64,000 nucleotides of DNA, taken from NCBI GenBank assembly GCA_034509495.1, contig CM067511.1, positions 24,218,200-24,282,199 of the forward strand. Direction: 5' to 3'. Shown piece by piece: positions 38,410-51,350 of the stretch (position 1 is the stretch's first letter; each line of letters begins with the position of its first letter). The notes beneath the pieces are model-generated. The model did not search any database. It had not been told where the DNA came from and was given only the letters and a program-made list of their open reading frames with translations. Source of the stretch: Acestrorhynchus altus (lineage: Eukaryota > Chordata > Actinopteri > Characiformes > Acestrorhynchidae). Made by a program: the position numbers and the translations under genes.

Positions 38410-38443
<34 letters not shown>
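38391..38443 (+). repeat. (TG)n microsatellite
   Basis: TG dinucleotides with one TA interruption. Confidence 0.97.
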
Positions 38444-38446
<3 letters not shown>

Positions 38447-38935
38447 GTCAATCCACACAGGCCTGGCTGTCAGAAGCAGATGCAGCTTTTTGGTGTGATG
38501 CTGTGTAAAATTTCGATCAGCTTCTCTTATTGCTGCTGTTGGGTGAGAAGTATTCGCAGCGTACTCAGCCAGTGAGCACAGACACACCCTCTACTGACCC
38601 CTACATCAACCTTCTCAGCCTCCTAGATCTTCTGAAGCCCTGTGTGTAGGTGCAGGCTGATCTGGATTTTCACACTGTACTACTGATGTGTGAGCAGATC
38701 TGATGTTCTCAGGGTTGTGCAGACATGGGAAATTCAATTCTTTCAAACCAGATTTGACTCACTTTCCAATATGTCTCTAGATCCGGTCATGAAGCAGCCG
38801 GATAGAGGAAGATCAGATTGGATCCTGCATTCCATGTGCTTAGTGCTGTTGGTGATGGAGGCCATTCAGGAAAATCTATTTCGCTCTGTGGAAAAATGGC
38901 TGAGGAAGAGGAGGAGGAAGGAAGAGGTGCGAGTG

Positions 38936-38944
38936 TGAGAGAGA

Positions 38945-38994
<50 letters not shown>
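38936..38994 (+). repeat. (GA)n polypurine tract
   Basis: GA dinucleotides with one GATA interruption; a mirror-symmetric polypurine run. Confidence 0.97.
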
Positions 38995-38996
<2 letters not shown>

Positions 38997-39525
38997 AGAC
39001 AGGTTGCGTTATGCTTTTGCAGCATTTTCTATTCATAGAAAATAGTTGGTCAAGCATTATGTAATATCTTACTCGCTCATTCCCTCTCTTCCATGACATG
39101 AACAAGTGAACAAAGACCGGTGCTCTGATCGATGTCATACTCTGCCCTTTTGAAGTGCAGGCACCTCTAATATCAGTCTAGATATGCCCTCTTCGCTTGT
39201 GTGTGGCTGCGCATAGGCCTCATCTGGCAAGTGGGCCACTGAGGGGTAGCGGAGTCTTTGTATGAGTCCTCACTGGGGACGTCATTGGAGCCATGGGCGA
39301 GAAACATAGGAGGAGGAGGAGCAGTCAGAAGAGGAGATGGACAGTAGCTGAGAGATGAAAGCATTTCAAGATCTCTATTATCATTCCTGGAAGCTTCATA
39401 TTTTTACACAACATGTAAACCAGCGTAAGCTGTCCTGTTATGGTGAGAACATAGGCATAGTGAGCGGACAGTGAGGACACATGAAAGGTAAATGAGAGAG
39501 ATATGGTGAGTAGAGGCACTGCATG

Positions 39526-39528
39526 AGG

Positions 39529-39565
<37 letters not shown>
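39526..39565 (+). repeat. (GA)n polypurine tract
   Basis: GA dinucleotides with one AAG slip, 570 bp from the previous (GA)n. Confidence 0.97.
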
Positions 39566-39698
39566 ATGGACATGGACATGGATGAAAGAAAGAAAGTAGG
39601 AGGGATGGGGGCAGGGTGGGAGTTTTTTGGGCTGCTGACAAATTTACTAGTCCTACCATCTGTGCTCCTCTCAAAAGAAGAAAGGAACCCAAACTCCA

Positions 39699-39699
<1 letters not shown>

Positions 39700-39768
<69 letters not shown>
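39700..39768 (+). repeat. (AC)n microsatellite
   Basis: Uninterrupted AC dinucleotides, 149 bp from the (TG)n at 39917. The two arrays are complementary and could fold into a hairpin. Confidence 0.98.
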
Positions 39769-39770
<2 letters not shown>

Positions 39771-39916
39771 TAACAGACACAACAATAACATCCTGATTCT
39801 TTCTTCTAATGTCAAGTAGACACTTTATTTCTCCAACGTTCCTGCATTTTTTCCTTTTTTACCATGAGCCACAGTGAGAAGAAGAAGAGAGCCAACACCT
39901 GTAAAAGCTTTCCAAA

Positions 39917-39923
39917 TGTGTGT

Positions 39924-40007
<84 letters not shown>
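39917..40007 (+). repeat. (TG)n microsatellite
   Basis: About 45 TG units with one TA break near the start, the complement of 39700-39768. Confidence 0.98.
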
Positions 40008-40011
<4 letters not shown>

Positions 40012-40289
40012 GATGGCCCTCGCTGTTTGTCCCTCTGTCTTGGCACATAAATCAGGGTTTTAACAGTTGCAGAGTGTGTGTGTACTGTTTATCCATCTAA
40101 GACAGACTCTTTATCTCTTTGATCACTAAATAATCATACACACACACACTGCTCAGAAACCTGTGCACACACCAATCTCACAATCAATTTCCTTAAACTG
40201 TTTTGTCCTACTATCATCACAAACACACACTCCTGACTCTGAAACTATCTCCTAAGACAGATGTGTTGTGTGTGACCGATGCAGTCTGT

Positions 40290-40515
40290 TGATTAAAAAT
40301 CAATCGATATCGATATGATGTTTTTAAATTAAACATCATATCCCAATATATTGCAGGACACAGCATAAAATCGTTCTGTCTTTTTCATTATATTTAAACA
40401 TTGAATTTGATCTTCATTTCTTCCATAGTATGTATGTGAGAGTGTGAATGGTGGTGGAGGGATGGACAGTAGAGGAGGAGTTGTGAGCAGGGGACAGAGT
40501 AGAACAAAGGGGCAG

Positions 40516-40563
<48 letters not shown>

Positions 40564-40660
40564 GGAATGTTCCACAATATTAAAACGGAAAGTTATTTAA
40601 AAACGTTAAAACTTGATACAAGCGATATTGCCTCTTTTGCCCATATAGTTACCATATCTA
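40290..40660 (+). mobile_element. copy of the GGGCTGGGCAAT repeat family with an internal (TAA)n
   Basis: It shares ATATTTAAACATTGAA, TTTGATCTTCATTTCTTC, GAGGAGTTGTGAGCAGGG and GCCCATATAGTTACC with the other copies. A (TAA)n array at 40517-40563 expanded inside it. The terminal GGGCTGGGC is lost. Confidence 0.6.
40517..40563 (+). repeat. (TAA)n microsatellite
   Basis: About 15 ATA/TAA trinucleotides inside a copy of the GGGCTGGGCAAT family. Confidence 0.97.
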
Positions 40661-40679
40661 TATTTGGCTACATCAGTTA

Positions 40680-41163
40680 AAAGCAATCATCACCAATGTG
40701 GGCAGTGATGACACCCAGCTAGAGCAAGGCCAATCATGCTCTCTTGCACATTGCACCAGTAAAAGCAGAGTGTGAAGGTTCAAATAGCAGGGTAAGAGCA
40801 CAGTTTTGCTCAAAATATTGCAATACACACAACATCAAAAGAGGTGTTGGTGCACGTCTTGCTGGCGCATCTGTGACCAAGACAGCAAGTCTTTGTGATG
40901 TATCAAGAGCCACGGTATCAAGGTGAGCGAGGAGCGAGTCAGGAAACGTTATCCTCCACCAGCATCATGTAGTGACCTGGCCACTATCCAGCAAGAAGAA
41001 TGGCTTAAAATCCCTCTGACCACTGTGCAGGACTTGTATATGTCATTCCCAAGATGAATTGACACTGTATTGGCCGCAAAAAGAGGCCCTAGTACACCAT
41101 ACTAATAAATTACTGTGGTCTAAAATCAGGTGTTTCAGTTTCATTGTCCAACCCCTGTACATG
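40680..41163 (+). pseudogene. Tc1-like transposase remnant, internally deleted (family D)
   Basis: The 5' part encodes an N-terminal helix-turn-helix, visible as GARLAGASVTKTASLCDVSR followed by ATVSR (about 40850-40924). The sequence then jumps straight to the C-terminus: ERVRKRYPPPASCSDLATIQ, then EEWLKIPLTTVQDLYMSFPR, stop, IDTVLAAKRG (40925-41095). The catalytic core between them is deleted. The 3' terminal repeat region TTTCATTGTCCAACCCCTGT (41139-41158) is retained. It cannot make transposase. Confidence 0.85.
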
Positions 41164-42009
41164 CCAAGTGCCTGCTCACTTGCCAGATACCATTCTAAAA
41201 AGACAGTCAAATGTTATTTTGACCCATCAGTGATTTGGAAAGGTACAGCTGACAATGTCTTACTCTATTGAATGAGAAATCAGTACAAGTCTGTCTAACC
41301 TCTCAAGTGTTCAATATATGCAGCAGTTGAGCCTTGACTTGACCTGAACCTATAAAGTTCTTATTTGTCCCAAAACTAGTGAAAAGCTTACAAATCCCAA
41401 TTACAAGGACCAATTCTCACACTGTGCTTACAAATCATACAGTTTAAACCAATGGTCAGTCAGCTGTTTGTTTAAGTCCACACTAAACATAGAGCAAGAA
41501 CAAAAGCCCACCTATTATTCCCAGCTTCTAAAACTGATCACAAGCTAAAGGATTACATAGTAACTGAGCTATTCTGTAATCGCATTATGTTGTGCAATGG
41601 TGTTCCAAGAGAAGCAGAACATTTGGGCAGTGTGAACTCAAAAACCCCTTTGATTGAGCCATTTCTCCCCAGCCTTTCTGCTGCAAACACAGCAGTTAGC
41701 TGATCAGTATTCTCAGACTGATGAAGACACATGGGCAGTTAAAGATGGCTCAGTCATGCTAATGAAGTGAGATATTCTTCTATGGTTATATTCATCTCTG
41801 GTGATGGGAAAGGAGAGGCAGAGTTTGCTTGGGCGATCGTACCGATAACAAGAAGCAGTAAATCAGCTTAAGCACCATGAGTGGAGAAAGAGGATCTTCT
41901 TTTCTAAAGGTCACTCCACTACAGAAGACACCAGCACTACACCCCTGAGAGTGCGAGCAAGGTGATAGAACCTGGGGAAACAAACGCATTAAACATTTTT
42001 CACTTTTAC

Positions 42010-42290
42010 GTTGGGAGTGACAAGGAAGGACAGGATTAGAAATGAGCAGATCAGAGGGACAGTGAAGGTGGAGCAGTTCGGAGGTAAAACGAGAGAGGCA
42101 TGGTTGAGATGGTGTTGAGACATGCGTTGAGGAGGAACAGTGGATATATCGGACAAAGAATGTTGGAGATGGAGCTGCCGGGCAGGAGGAGAAGAGGAAG
42201 ACCTCAGAGAAGGTTTATGGATGTAGTGAAGGTGGTTGGTGTAACAGTAGAGGTGGCAGGGGATAGGGCAAGATGGAGGCAGAAGACTAA
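42010..42290 (+). pseudogene. non-LTR retrotransposon 3' end (copy 1), 5'-truncated
   Basis: Homologous to the copy at 54255-54790: both carry AAGAATGTTGGAGATGGAGC, AGAGAAGGTTTATGGATGTA-type sequence and GTTGGTGTAACAGTAGAGG. Frames here read GYIGQRMLEMELPGRRRRGR PQRRFMDVVKVVGVTVE, typical of the region after the reverse transcriptase in RTE-like fish LINEs. It is shorter than copy 2 and broken by frameshifts and a small deletion. Confidence 0.75.
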
Positions 42291-44360
42291 ATATAAATCA
42301 GGCAGTTGTTCTTTATATTGTTTCAACTTTTCATGCTGAATGGACTAACAGAAATATTCCAAAATTACTTGAATCTTTTTACATTTTGGACATGGGATGC
42401 TATTTTGCGACAATATTAACTCTGAGTAAAAAGAGAAGGAGGCTGCTGAGAATTTGCCAGCTGTGAGCGATCAGAGACACCCCTGTCAAACGCCACAAAC
42501 ACCCAGACCAAGCTGTTACCAAGACAACAATGCCTCACAGCCAATTCGACTGAAATAATCAATGATAACCTCACAAAGCTGTGATAAAAATCAGCACCTT
42601 AACAACCCCCCACCCTACTGGAGGAGAGAGACTAGCTTCTCTTCGCCCTGCTAACTCAAATACACAACTTTCATCCCACACAGTGCCGTCCAACCCCATC
42701 ATTGCCAATGAGCTATTTTTAAACTGTAATTTTGAGCACATTGTGTGTGTCATTGACTTCCATCACATCTGTGTTGTACATAAAAATGTGTCAAGAGAAG
42801 CAGCAGGTTAACGGGGCAGGTTAACTGGACAACTCCACTAACAATGCAGCCGTACCCACAAATCCACTCCCATCCGCACTGGGAGGCCAGTCTGCTTCAA
42901 TCACAGCAGACACGAAAGGTCACAGTAATGAACAGACGATTTCATAAGACGAGACATCCTTCATCCTTTGTTCCTCCATGTCTGAACAGCTTGTACTGAG
43001 AGGAAAGTTAGTTGAATGTAATTAGTCGGATTGCATGAGTATTAAACATGGCACACAGTCTAAAGGAAGTGGGTGATCATGGTCAGATGAAGATTGCAAC
43101 ATCATGCATGCCTCGGTAAGTAATAGGTAATGCCATCTGCCGTTCAAAATGTTTACATAGCTCCACATATTCATTCTACCACAGTTTAGCTCCACCCATT
43201 TCACATGACTCTTAGCAGCTTCTGAATGATAGCCAATAAGAAAATCATAAGAGCTCGTTTAGAAGACTAACACTTATGCTATCATGCATGCTATAAAAAA
43301 CTTAATTATAGCATATTAATCACTCTATAAACTAGTTAAGCAACATCAGTAGACAACAAACAACAATGAATATCAGTCCTGAGTGGGTATCACCATACAC
43401 ACACACCTACACAAGGATTTTTCCTGGTTCTCCCGATGGCTAGTCCATCACTACATCTACTTGTCACTGAATTCAATCCTCACAACAATGCTAGAGACAG
43501 TTATTCCAGCAAAGCATGATAAATTTTTCAATACCCTTAATTTTGGAAGAAACAATGAACGAGCAGATGTCCATGGCTAATCCCCAAAACACACTCCTCC
43601 TACACCCTAACTTTAGCCTCAATACTGATTTAGGTGTCCAATTTTGTCATCAAAAATACAACTTACATTCGACAGAATCATCCTTTCTGGAACTGTAAGC
43701 AACAATCTTCGTCAAACAAAGCTACAGTCAGTTCCAAAGCACTACTGATTCTTTCAAGCGGCGTGGCCACAGGAAGAGAGAGGGTTCAGCCTGCCTTCAG
43801 CAGCACAGCAGCTCAGTTTAAAACCTCCAGGCGGATTTAACCCAACATCCCCATCAAAGAGAAGAACCCATCAGTACCTCCAAAAAACCTCACCTTCTAC
43901 TTCTCTCTCCATCCCTGAATCATCCCACTGAAAACCAGCCACGGAGGCATCAATCAATCTTTGGCTGCCTCCACTGACACCAGTGCTTAGCCTGAGCGAT
44001 GAGAGAGAGAGAAACAGTGACAGAGAGTGAAATACGAATGCAGGAGATATGTAATAGGAAAACGATGTGATGAGACAGGAGGAGACTTTCACCTTGAAGA
44101 GATGAGATGAGGGGAGTTAGGTGGCGAGTGCACACAGTTCAAACAGAATTAATATTCGATGGCTTTCTAATTGGTTACAGCTGATCTTATTAGAGCACAA
44201 GATGTCTCCACACAATGTCCTTGTTATAAAAGTCAAGAAAACTGGAGCATGTTGTTACTGAGGGGTAAAAAATGAGACAACAGACTAAAGAGCAACAGCG
44301 ACAACATGCAACAAGTAACAGTAACAGGCAAGACAACCGACCCACTATAACATTTACACA

Positions 44361-44730
44361 CAGTGCATCTGGAAAGTATTCACAGCACTTTTTAGCTTGC
44401 AGCTCTATTCCAAAATAGATTTAATCCTTTTTTTCTGTCAAAATTTGCAAATTTATTAAGAATAAAAACACAAAAATATAACATGTACTTAAGTATTAAC
44501 AGCCTTTGCCATCACACACAAAAATGAGCTCAGGTGCATCTTGTTTCCACTGATCATCCTTCAGATGTTACTGACTAGATGTTTCCAACTGGACAATGAT
44601 CCTAAACATACAGTCAAGATAACAAAGATAACAAAGGAGTGGCTTCAGGACAACCGTGTGAATGTCCTTGAGTGGCCCAACCAGAGCCCAGACTTGAACC
44701 CGATTGAGCATCTCTGGAGAGATGTGGAAG
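44361..44730 (+). pseudogene. Tc1-like family A derivative: 5' end joined to the catalytic C-terminal part
   Basis: The terminal inverted repeat CAGTGCATCTGGAAAGTATT (44361-44380) and 5' leader run to about 44590. The element then jumps to transposase: QLDNDPKHTVKITKITKEWL, QDNRVNVLEWPNQSPDLNPI, EHLWRDVE. The second Asp (in DNDPKHT) and the final Glu (in DLNPIEHLW) of the DDE triad remain, but the first Asp and the whole DNA-binding domain are missing. A 9-bp tandem duplication gives KIT KIT. It is non-functional. Confidence 0.85.
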
Positions 44731-44998
44731 TACGGTATATACACACCTTTTCTGAAAGACCCCAGAGGCTGCAACACTATTTAGCAAGTAACTACTACCA
44801 CTAACTAAACAACACAATGAAGACAAAGGAGATCTCCAAACATGTCATGGACAAAGATGTTGAGAAGTACAAGTCCAAAAAGGTTGTGTCTTAATGATGG
44901 TATTATATCATCAAATGGAATGTACACGGTACCACAACAAACCTGCTCTCAGACGGGGCAAGGAGGGCATTAATCAGAGAGGCAGACATCTTTAGTTC
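44731..44998 (+). mobile_element. Tc1-like family B 5' fragment fused to the family A remnant
   Basis: From TACGGTATATACACACC it follows the leader of a second Tc1 family: TTTTCTGAAAGACCCCAGAG, GCTGCAACACTA, an ATGAAGACAAAGGAGATCTC start, and GGTACCACAACAAACCTG, then GGGGCAAGGAGGGCATTAAT. It is collinear with the better copy at 62048-62605. Internal deletions and stops abolish coding. Confidence 0.8.
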
Positions 44999-46821
44999 AT
45001 GAGAGAAGCAAAAGTAACAAGGGACATGATTCAGTCTGCCAGTCATACCGCAAGTCTTGATGGCACACCTGTTAACAAATTCACATTTATTAATATATAA
45101 CAGAAAACATGCTGCTTATTTGGGAATGCATTGTAATCGAATGTTCTGTGAATGTTTTTGAAGAACTGTTGCTCAGAAATGTTGCTGAATGCACCTCACA
45201 ACATGAAACCACTTGCATGGACGTCTCACTGCGTGTAAAGTCTAAATATTGTGCTGCTGCTGTATGTTTCAGCAGAGGAGAGCTCCTACTTGAAACCGTT
45301 ACATGTGATTGGCAAAGCTGCAACTGTTTTTCTCAATGTGGAGGAGTGCGCTCACTCTCAAACACAGACACACTTTGAACAAACTAAAACAGTAACATCG
45401 ATCTGACTCTGTTCCTCTTCGGAAAGGTCAGATTGCACAGCCATATGTATAAAAAATACATACACTGTTTTGTAACAGAGACAAAGTGGAGCAAGAAGCT
45501 AGAGACAGAATTAAGTTGCACCATGAGAGAGATCTGGCATCGTTTAATTGTCCTTAAGGCTGGCATGTGCAGAATGATTAATCACGTCTGGAGAAATGCC
45601 CTTTCAGGCCCCAGATGGAGCAGCAGATGTACATGACTCTACATTCAGAGACTACTTTGGGGTGGAGGAGTTGTACATACTACAGCTTGTACATCGTCAG
45701 TCTGTGATCACACAGGTGTTCAACCTAAACTGGCCTTTTTAATCCAGTACAGGGTCTCTCTGTGAGCGCAGTGTCAGCATGGGCCAGAACTTTCAAACCA
45801 AAATGATTCGGAACCTGAGACTGACCTCAATCAGCTGAATGCTGAATAAAAACTGTGTCTCTTAATGACCAGGTTACCCTATAGAAACAACGTCAATCAT
45901 CCATCAAATCATACACTTTTGAACATTATAAATGAACAGCTTATTCAGCTCCACTTCATCAGTGCACTGCTTCCATCAATCAATGCATTAAACTGCACTA
46001 AACTGTACTTTCCTAAATTGATTTGCTGCTTTAACTCCCTCGTATCTATTTTCATTGCATACTGTCTGGGTCGTGAACCTCTACAACTACCTAATTAAAA
46101 ATTAACAAGGTCCAAACCCAACGTGAACTCTTGGGTTCTGTGAGAAGCAAATACATCAAGCTCTTCTCCACAGCTGGCCCAGTACTGCATAGCTCTGAAA
46201 GGAAGAGCCATATAAGTAAGTGTGTCAGCAGCTGACTCAGCACGACTTCAGCAATTTACGAACATCTGATCGTCTGCGACGGGTTCTTCTAATTTTAGAT
46301 TTGAGATGGCTCATTATAAATAATAAAGAGCTTCAAGTAGGATTGTATACTGAAACCAACCACTGCCATGGAAATGATGGAAAGTACAAAAGCATGAACA
46401 TTGATGAATGCAGAACAAAATAGTGAGGCAGAAACAGGAGACAGGAAAACTTGTATCAGGGTATCATGATGCTCATAAAACATGGAACTAATGCAATAAA
46501 TCATAAAAACATGACTTAGATTGGTTATAGAGAGCAAGTAAAGAACAAGAACCAGTGTATAGTAACTGTACAGCAAGACTAGAATGTACATGCTGCTAGT
46601 CAGCTCTGACAATATATATTGATACTAAAGAGCAGAAAAGAAGACATGTAAGGTTAATATAATCTTGCAGTAGGATTTGGATTTGAAATCTGCCAAAAAC
46701 AACGTTTAACCATCTCATTCAGAGGGTAACAGTACTGAGATACTTTTGAGTTTGTTTGAATGCATTCTTTCCTGCAAATGGCAAACATTTCAAATTACAG
46801 ATATATATCTATATAGATCTG

Positions 46822-46822
<1 letters not shown>

Positions 46823-46870
<48 letters not shown>
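46823..46870. repeat. (TA)n microsatellite
   Basis: Uninterrupted TA dinucleotides. Confidence 0.97.
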
Positions 46871-46872
<2 letters not shown>

Positions 46873-48091
46873 ATTATTCCCTCCAGCAGTGAAATTTTCC
46901 TCATGCCACAGGCTGAAACACAAACCCAGAGCATACTCAATCTACTACTGTGCATAACAGTTGGACAGTGATTCTTTCATTTAATCAGTCCACAGCACAG
47001 GATGCAGGGAAAGCTAACCTGTAATCATTCTTCCGTGATGGTTACAGTTGTTTGGGTTTTGCTGAACAGTAGAACGGGTCCACCACCACTCCAGAGTCTA
47101 CTAAGGATGATCCCACACTATAGGCATGCTTTTTACAGTGCCAGGGCAAGACTGTCCCCACTCCCCTGCTGGCCTGCAATGACACTGGGTGTAACCTTCT
47201 GGGCCTGAGCAAGCTTACATCATAATGAGGTTTTCTGAGTTGAAGAAGTATTCCTACCCTATCTACACTACCTTTCCACTTTGGACTGTGCATACAAAGA
47301 ACCTCTCACAGAATGACATCAGTCAGTCCAAAAATGCCCTGTAAAAAAAGGTGTGATATTGTATTCTGAAGTTGTAAATTGTAAATGTGTGACTTTTACC
47401 GAGGCAGCATCACTGACATCATGTGTAACTACGGGATCACACTATGCGCGCACCATGGGCTCAGGCACGGTTTACTGCACTGTACTTGGGAACAGTTAGG
47501 AGTGATCACACTAGTCAAATGAACCTAGCAGAGAGGGGTTCTATCAATCCTACAATCAGTTTTCATAGAAAGTTTTCTTGGTCCTTTCAGAACTCTTATA
47601 GTGTTCTGCTGCTTCGAAGGGACCAATTATTTGAATTTTCAGACTGGTAGGCAGCTGCTTAGAGGAGCCCATGGCTGCTAATTGTCTGGATAAACAGTGA
47701 GAACCTTCACAAATATTTAACACCTTGCTACACCTTAGAGTGAGCTGGGGTTGTGCATCATCCACTGTGAGAGCAGCATGGTCTCTCAGCCTCTTAGACC
47801 TGCCCTCACTAATGGATGCCAACCCTTCAACTCCTCTTCCCTCCTCTGTTTTCCTCCCCCTCCTTCCCTGTGAAAGTGGCTTCTGCTTCACTGACCTGAA
47901 TGCTTAATCATGCCTCCACTTCCTGGTGAAGTGTAAACAGACAAGTGATGCCATTGGCTAGGCCTACTGGTGTGTGGTCTGTAGGGCTGTTGTGTGATTG
48001 GTTAACTCTTTGAGGGGAGAGTTCAGAGAGGCATCAGTTACCAGCTGAGGAGAAAGAAAAAGGGCAGGGCAACCCCCAAGATCTGAGAGAA

Positions 48092-48092
48092 A

Positions 48093-48138
<46 letters not shown>
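48092..48138 (+). repeat. (CT)n(CA)n compound microsatellite
   Basis: CT dinucleotides switching to CA at 48111. Confidence 0.97.
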
Positions 48139-48140
<2 letters not shown>

Positions 48141-49813
48141 CTACAGACAAAGAATCCTCAAACACAAACCTGAAATAAACAGGCTCAGACAGGCTGAGAT
48201 GCACACAGACACGCTTGCACACATACACAAACCTAATTCACTACATTTCACCCCTTCAAGCACATAGATATGATTTGAACTCTAGTGCAAACAGTGCAAG
48301 TGTGCTTCTAACAAAAACACAGAGTACACGAGTGCCGCCTTGTAAAGTCGGCTACAATCGACTGCCGCTTGGTCTATCTTGAACTGATAATTGAGAATGG
48401 AAGTTCTTTTGACAGGGAATGGAGGTCATCATCTAAACAAAGACCTTAAGGATTAAACAAGCAGTTATGCACTTGGACAAAAGCTCATAATGCTTTGCAC
48501 TAAGCTAACAATTGAACCAGCGGGATAAGGGGAAATAGCCACTGACTGTACACTGCAAAACAGCAAGATTAGTTAGGAATGGTGGTATAAATTGCATTGT
48601 AGATTATCACCAATCATGCATAATTAGCAACATGTCAAAGTTAAGACACTTAGCTGTGTTGTCTTTTTGTGAAATGCATCTTTAATCATTGCTGGTGTGT
48701 ACACCTAGATCAGTCCCAGAAGTTTTATATTAAAAGTATCCCACTTTAGATTTGTGGATGTCTATGACTGACTTCATAGACAAACCATATCTGACATCTG
48801 ACTTCAAACCATAACGACATAAACGGAAGCCATACGGACTGACAGGTGCACCCGATCGGTCAGAGTTTGGAAGCCACATGTGGCAGAAGTGCACTGTAAC
48901 CTGCTCTAACCAAGCGTGGTCAGTTTGCTGTGTTTTATCTTCGGATTTCATTTTCCCACGATTCAAGTGGGTTGAAATTACTGTAATACATGACCTCAAG
49001 TTGATTAGTTTGGAAGCAGACCAAGACTACCTGAACGTATCAGTGTGCACCAGGATTCCCATGGCATTGTTCCCACTGGTTCTAATGAAGTGTATTAACT
49101 GAGCAAACCAAACATGCCAAAGCCTGCCAATAAACACACACTTAAAGCAATTCTGCAAAAAATGAAATGAACAGGATTAATCACGGACCCCAGACGCAGT
49201 CCAATAGCCTGCTTCTATAGTTTAAAATGCACAATGCTAGGTTAAGAAACCCTGAACTCTGACTGTCACCTCTCATCTCTGTCAATACACACCCAGAAAC
49301 ATTTCTCACCTCCCTCAAGACGCATCCCGATCTTCACTGGGTACAGAAAAATGTATGTTTTCCCAATCCTCATCCTGGCGCCCCCCTGCTTTAACACAAC
49401 CCCTGCAACTCTGAAAGGCCTTGAGCTGAAGAGTTAGATCAGATGTGCTGGGAGCAGATGACCCTCTAAATATGCAGGACAGGGGGACGCCAGGACTATG
49501 TTCAGAGACTATGTTCACACAGCAAGTAAAGCAGACTTAAATCCAACATTTGTCAGGACAGTTCACAATCAAAACTCATATGCATGCACAAAAAAGCAAT
49601 GTTTCATGTGACCCACTTGTCTTAAGTGTGCATTTATGACGAATGTGAAGTTGGACTGACAGAAAATTTCTGGCATGAATTCTGATCTGGCTGTTGTCAG
49701 ATTATCAGAAGCATCAGATTTCAATACCACATATGAAAATGGACCAAATCTGAACACGTCAAATTTAATGTGTTATCGCCGTTCACCCTGCCACTGATAA
49801 AACCCATGAAACA

Positions 49814-50040
49814 CAGGAAACTAACCTTGTGACTGAAAGGTTGCTGGTTCAATTCCCTTAACTGACAGGACATGACTGAAGTGCACTTGAGCAAGGCTCT
49901 TAACTCCCCAGCTGCTTCCTGGGCATCGCAGATAGAGCTGCCCACTGTTCCGGGCACATGTGCTTACTGCCCCCTAGTGTGTGAATTCGCTAGTGTGTGC
50001 TTGCATAAGTTTTCACTGTGTAAAAAATCCCCCTATGTCG
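49814..50040 (+). mobile_element. tRNA-derived SINE copy (family 1, copy d)
   Basis: The head reads AACTAACCTTGTGACTGAAA then GGTTGCTGGTTCAATTCCC, whose GGTTCAATTCC fits an RNA polymerase III B box. The body is CTTGAGCAAGGCTCTTAACT, CCCCAGCTGCTTCCTGGGC, AGAGCTGCCCACTG and CTAGTGTGTG. This is the longest copy of the family in the window and the only one on the + strand. Confidence 0.75.
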
Positions 50041-51350
50041 CATACCTTTGATTATACAGCACAGTGATTTTCTGTTAATCAAGACTATGTCTAAGACCAT
50101 GTCTATGTGCATGTTTACATTTTAAGTACTGTGTGGACCAAACCCTAGAAATTGTTTTGACATAAATTAGTCTATAAACATAAAAATGAAATTTTGCAGT
50201 GCTTAGTGACAGTGTAGCCAGTAGCCATTTTATATCTAGCTTAAATGTGGTAAATATGGTCTATGCTATTGTACTAAACAGTAGCATTTTAAAGCAAAAT
50301 ATTAAGAACAAAAACAATAATTCACTAATCGGCAAAGCTGAATAGTGTGCAAACTATATTCTGAGTAACTGTTTCCAATTTTATATAAAATGTTTAAATA
50401 CATTCATTAAATTCCATATGCTATTTTACTGCAGTAGTTTTTTAACTGGTGTGCATAGCTGTTGAACAGACACACGAAGCACAAGAGAACCCACAGATGA
50501 GATGATTAACCCAGATGAGATCAATGGCACTCCAAGTCCAGTGGTTGTTAGTAACTTTACACTAGTAAACACAGTTCTGAACTAAAGAAGACACCAAAAC
50601 ATGTCTTGGCTGGTCAGCTGCATGTGTGACGAGCAAAAAAAAAAAATCACATTAATGAAGTATTGAATGTCAAACTGATCGAATGGCGATCTCAGAATTT
50701 AAAAAAGCTTTTCCACTGCAGCACAATACTGATGATGTAAGGCAGGTAGGTGCTCTTACACACACAGCGAAAACAAAAGAAACTCCTGCATTCACGCTTG
50801 CACTCAGTGAACTCTCGTACAAAGCAGTGGGAGGGAAACAGCTCCTGTAGGCATTGTGTGTAACTCCTACTCCACTCCGCAGCCGGCCAAACCCTTAAGG
50901 ACACGAGCCGAACATGAAGATCCACAGGACGGAGGCTTCAACCCTGTACATTTTAAAGCCCTGGCTGTTCTATAACAGCCATCAGCCATGGATTAACAGC
51001 ATGTGTGAGCTCTCATACCAACACTCCTGCTTTCATAGTATAACGGTTTTCATCTGTCTCTAGCTCTTTCTCTCTTAACAGAGGGCTTAAAACAGATCTC
51101 TACCCAATTCTGTTCACCGTTCATACATGGAGAGCTTTCAGCCTCTGTTTCTATAGTTACAGAAAAAGGGAGGTAGAGAGTGCAGAACTGGAAACGAGGA
51201 AAAGGATAAAGCACAAAACATCACAGTAGGACTGAAAAGTGTGTATCTTTGGCTACTCATGCTAATGAACACATAATGAATAATGGTTACCACACAGTCT
51301 GAGCACAAACCCAAAACCCTGAGTTTGGGTTTGTCAGTGATTTGAGCCGG

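Noticed and set aside
38866..39138. Minus-strand frame with a Leu-Ser repeat
   Set aside because: It is the translated (GA)n tract at 38936-38994.
47556..47891. 111-codon minus-strand frame
   Set aside because: No homology recognised, no splice signals or codon pattern that stand out; length is within chance expectation.
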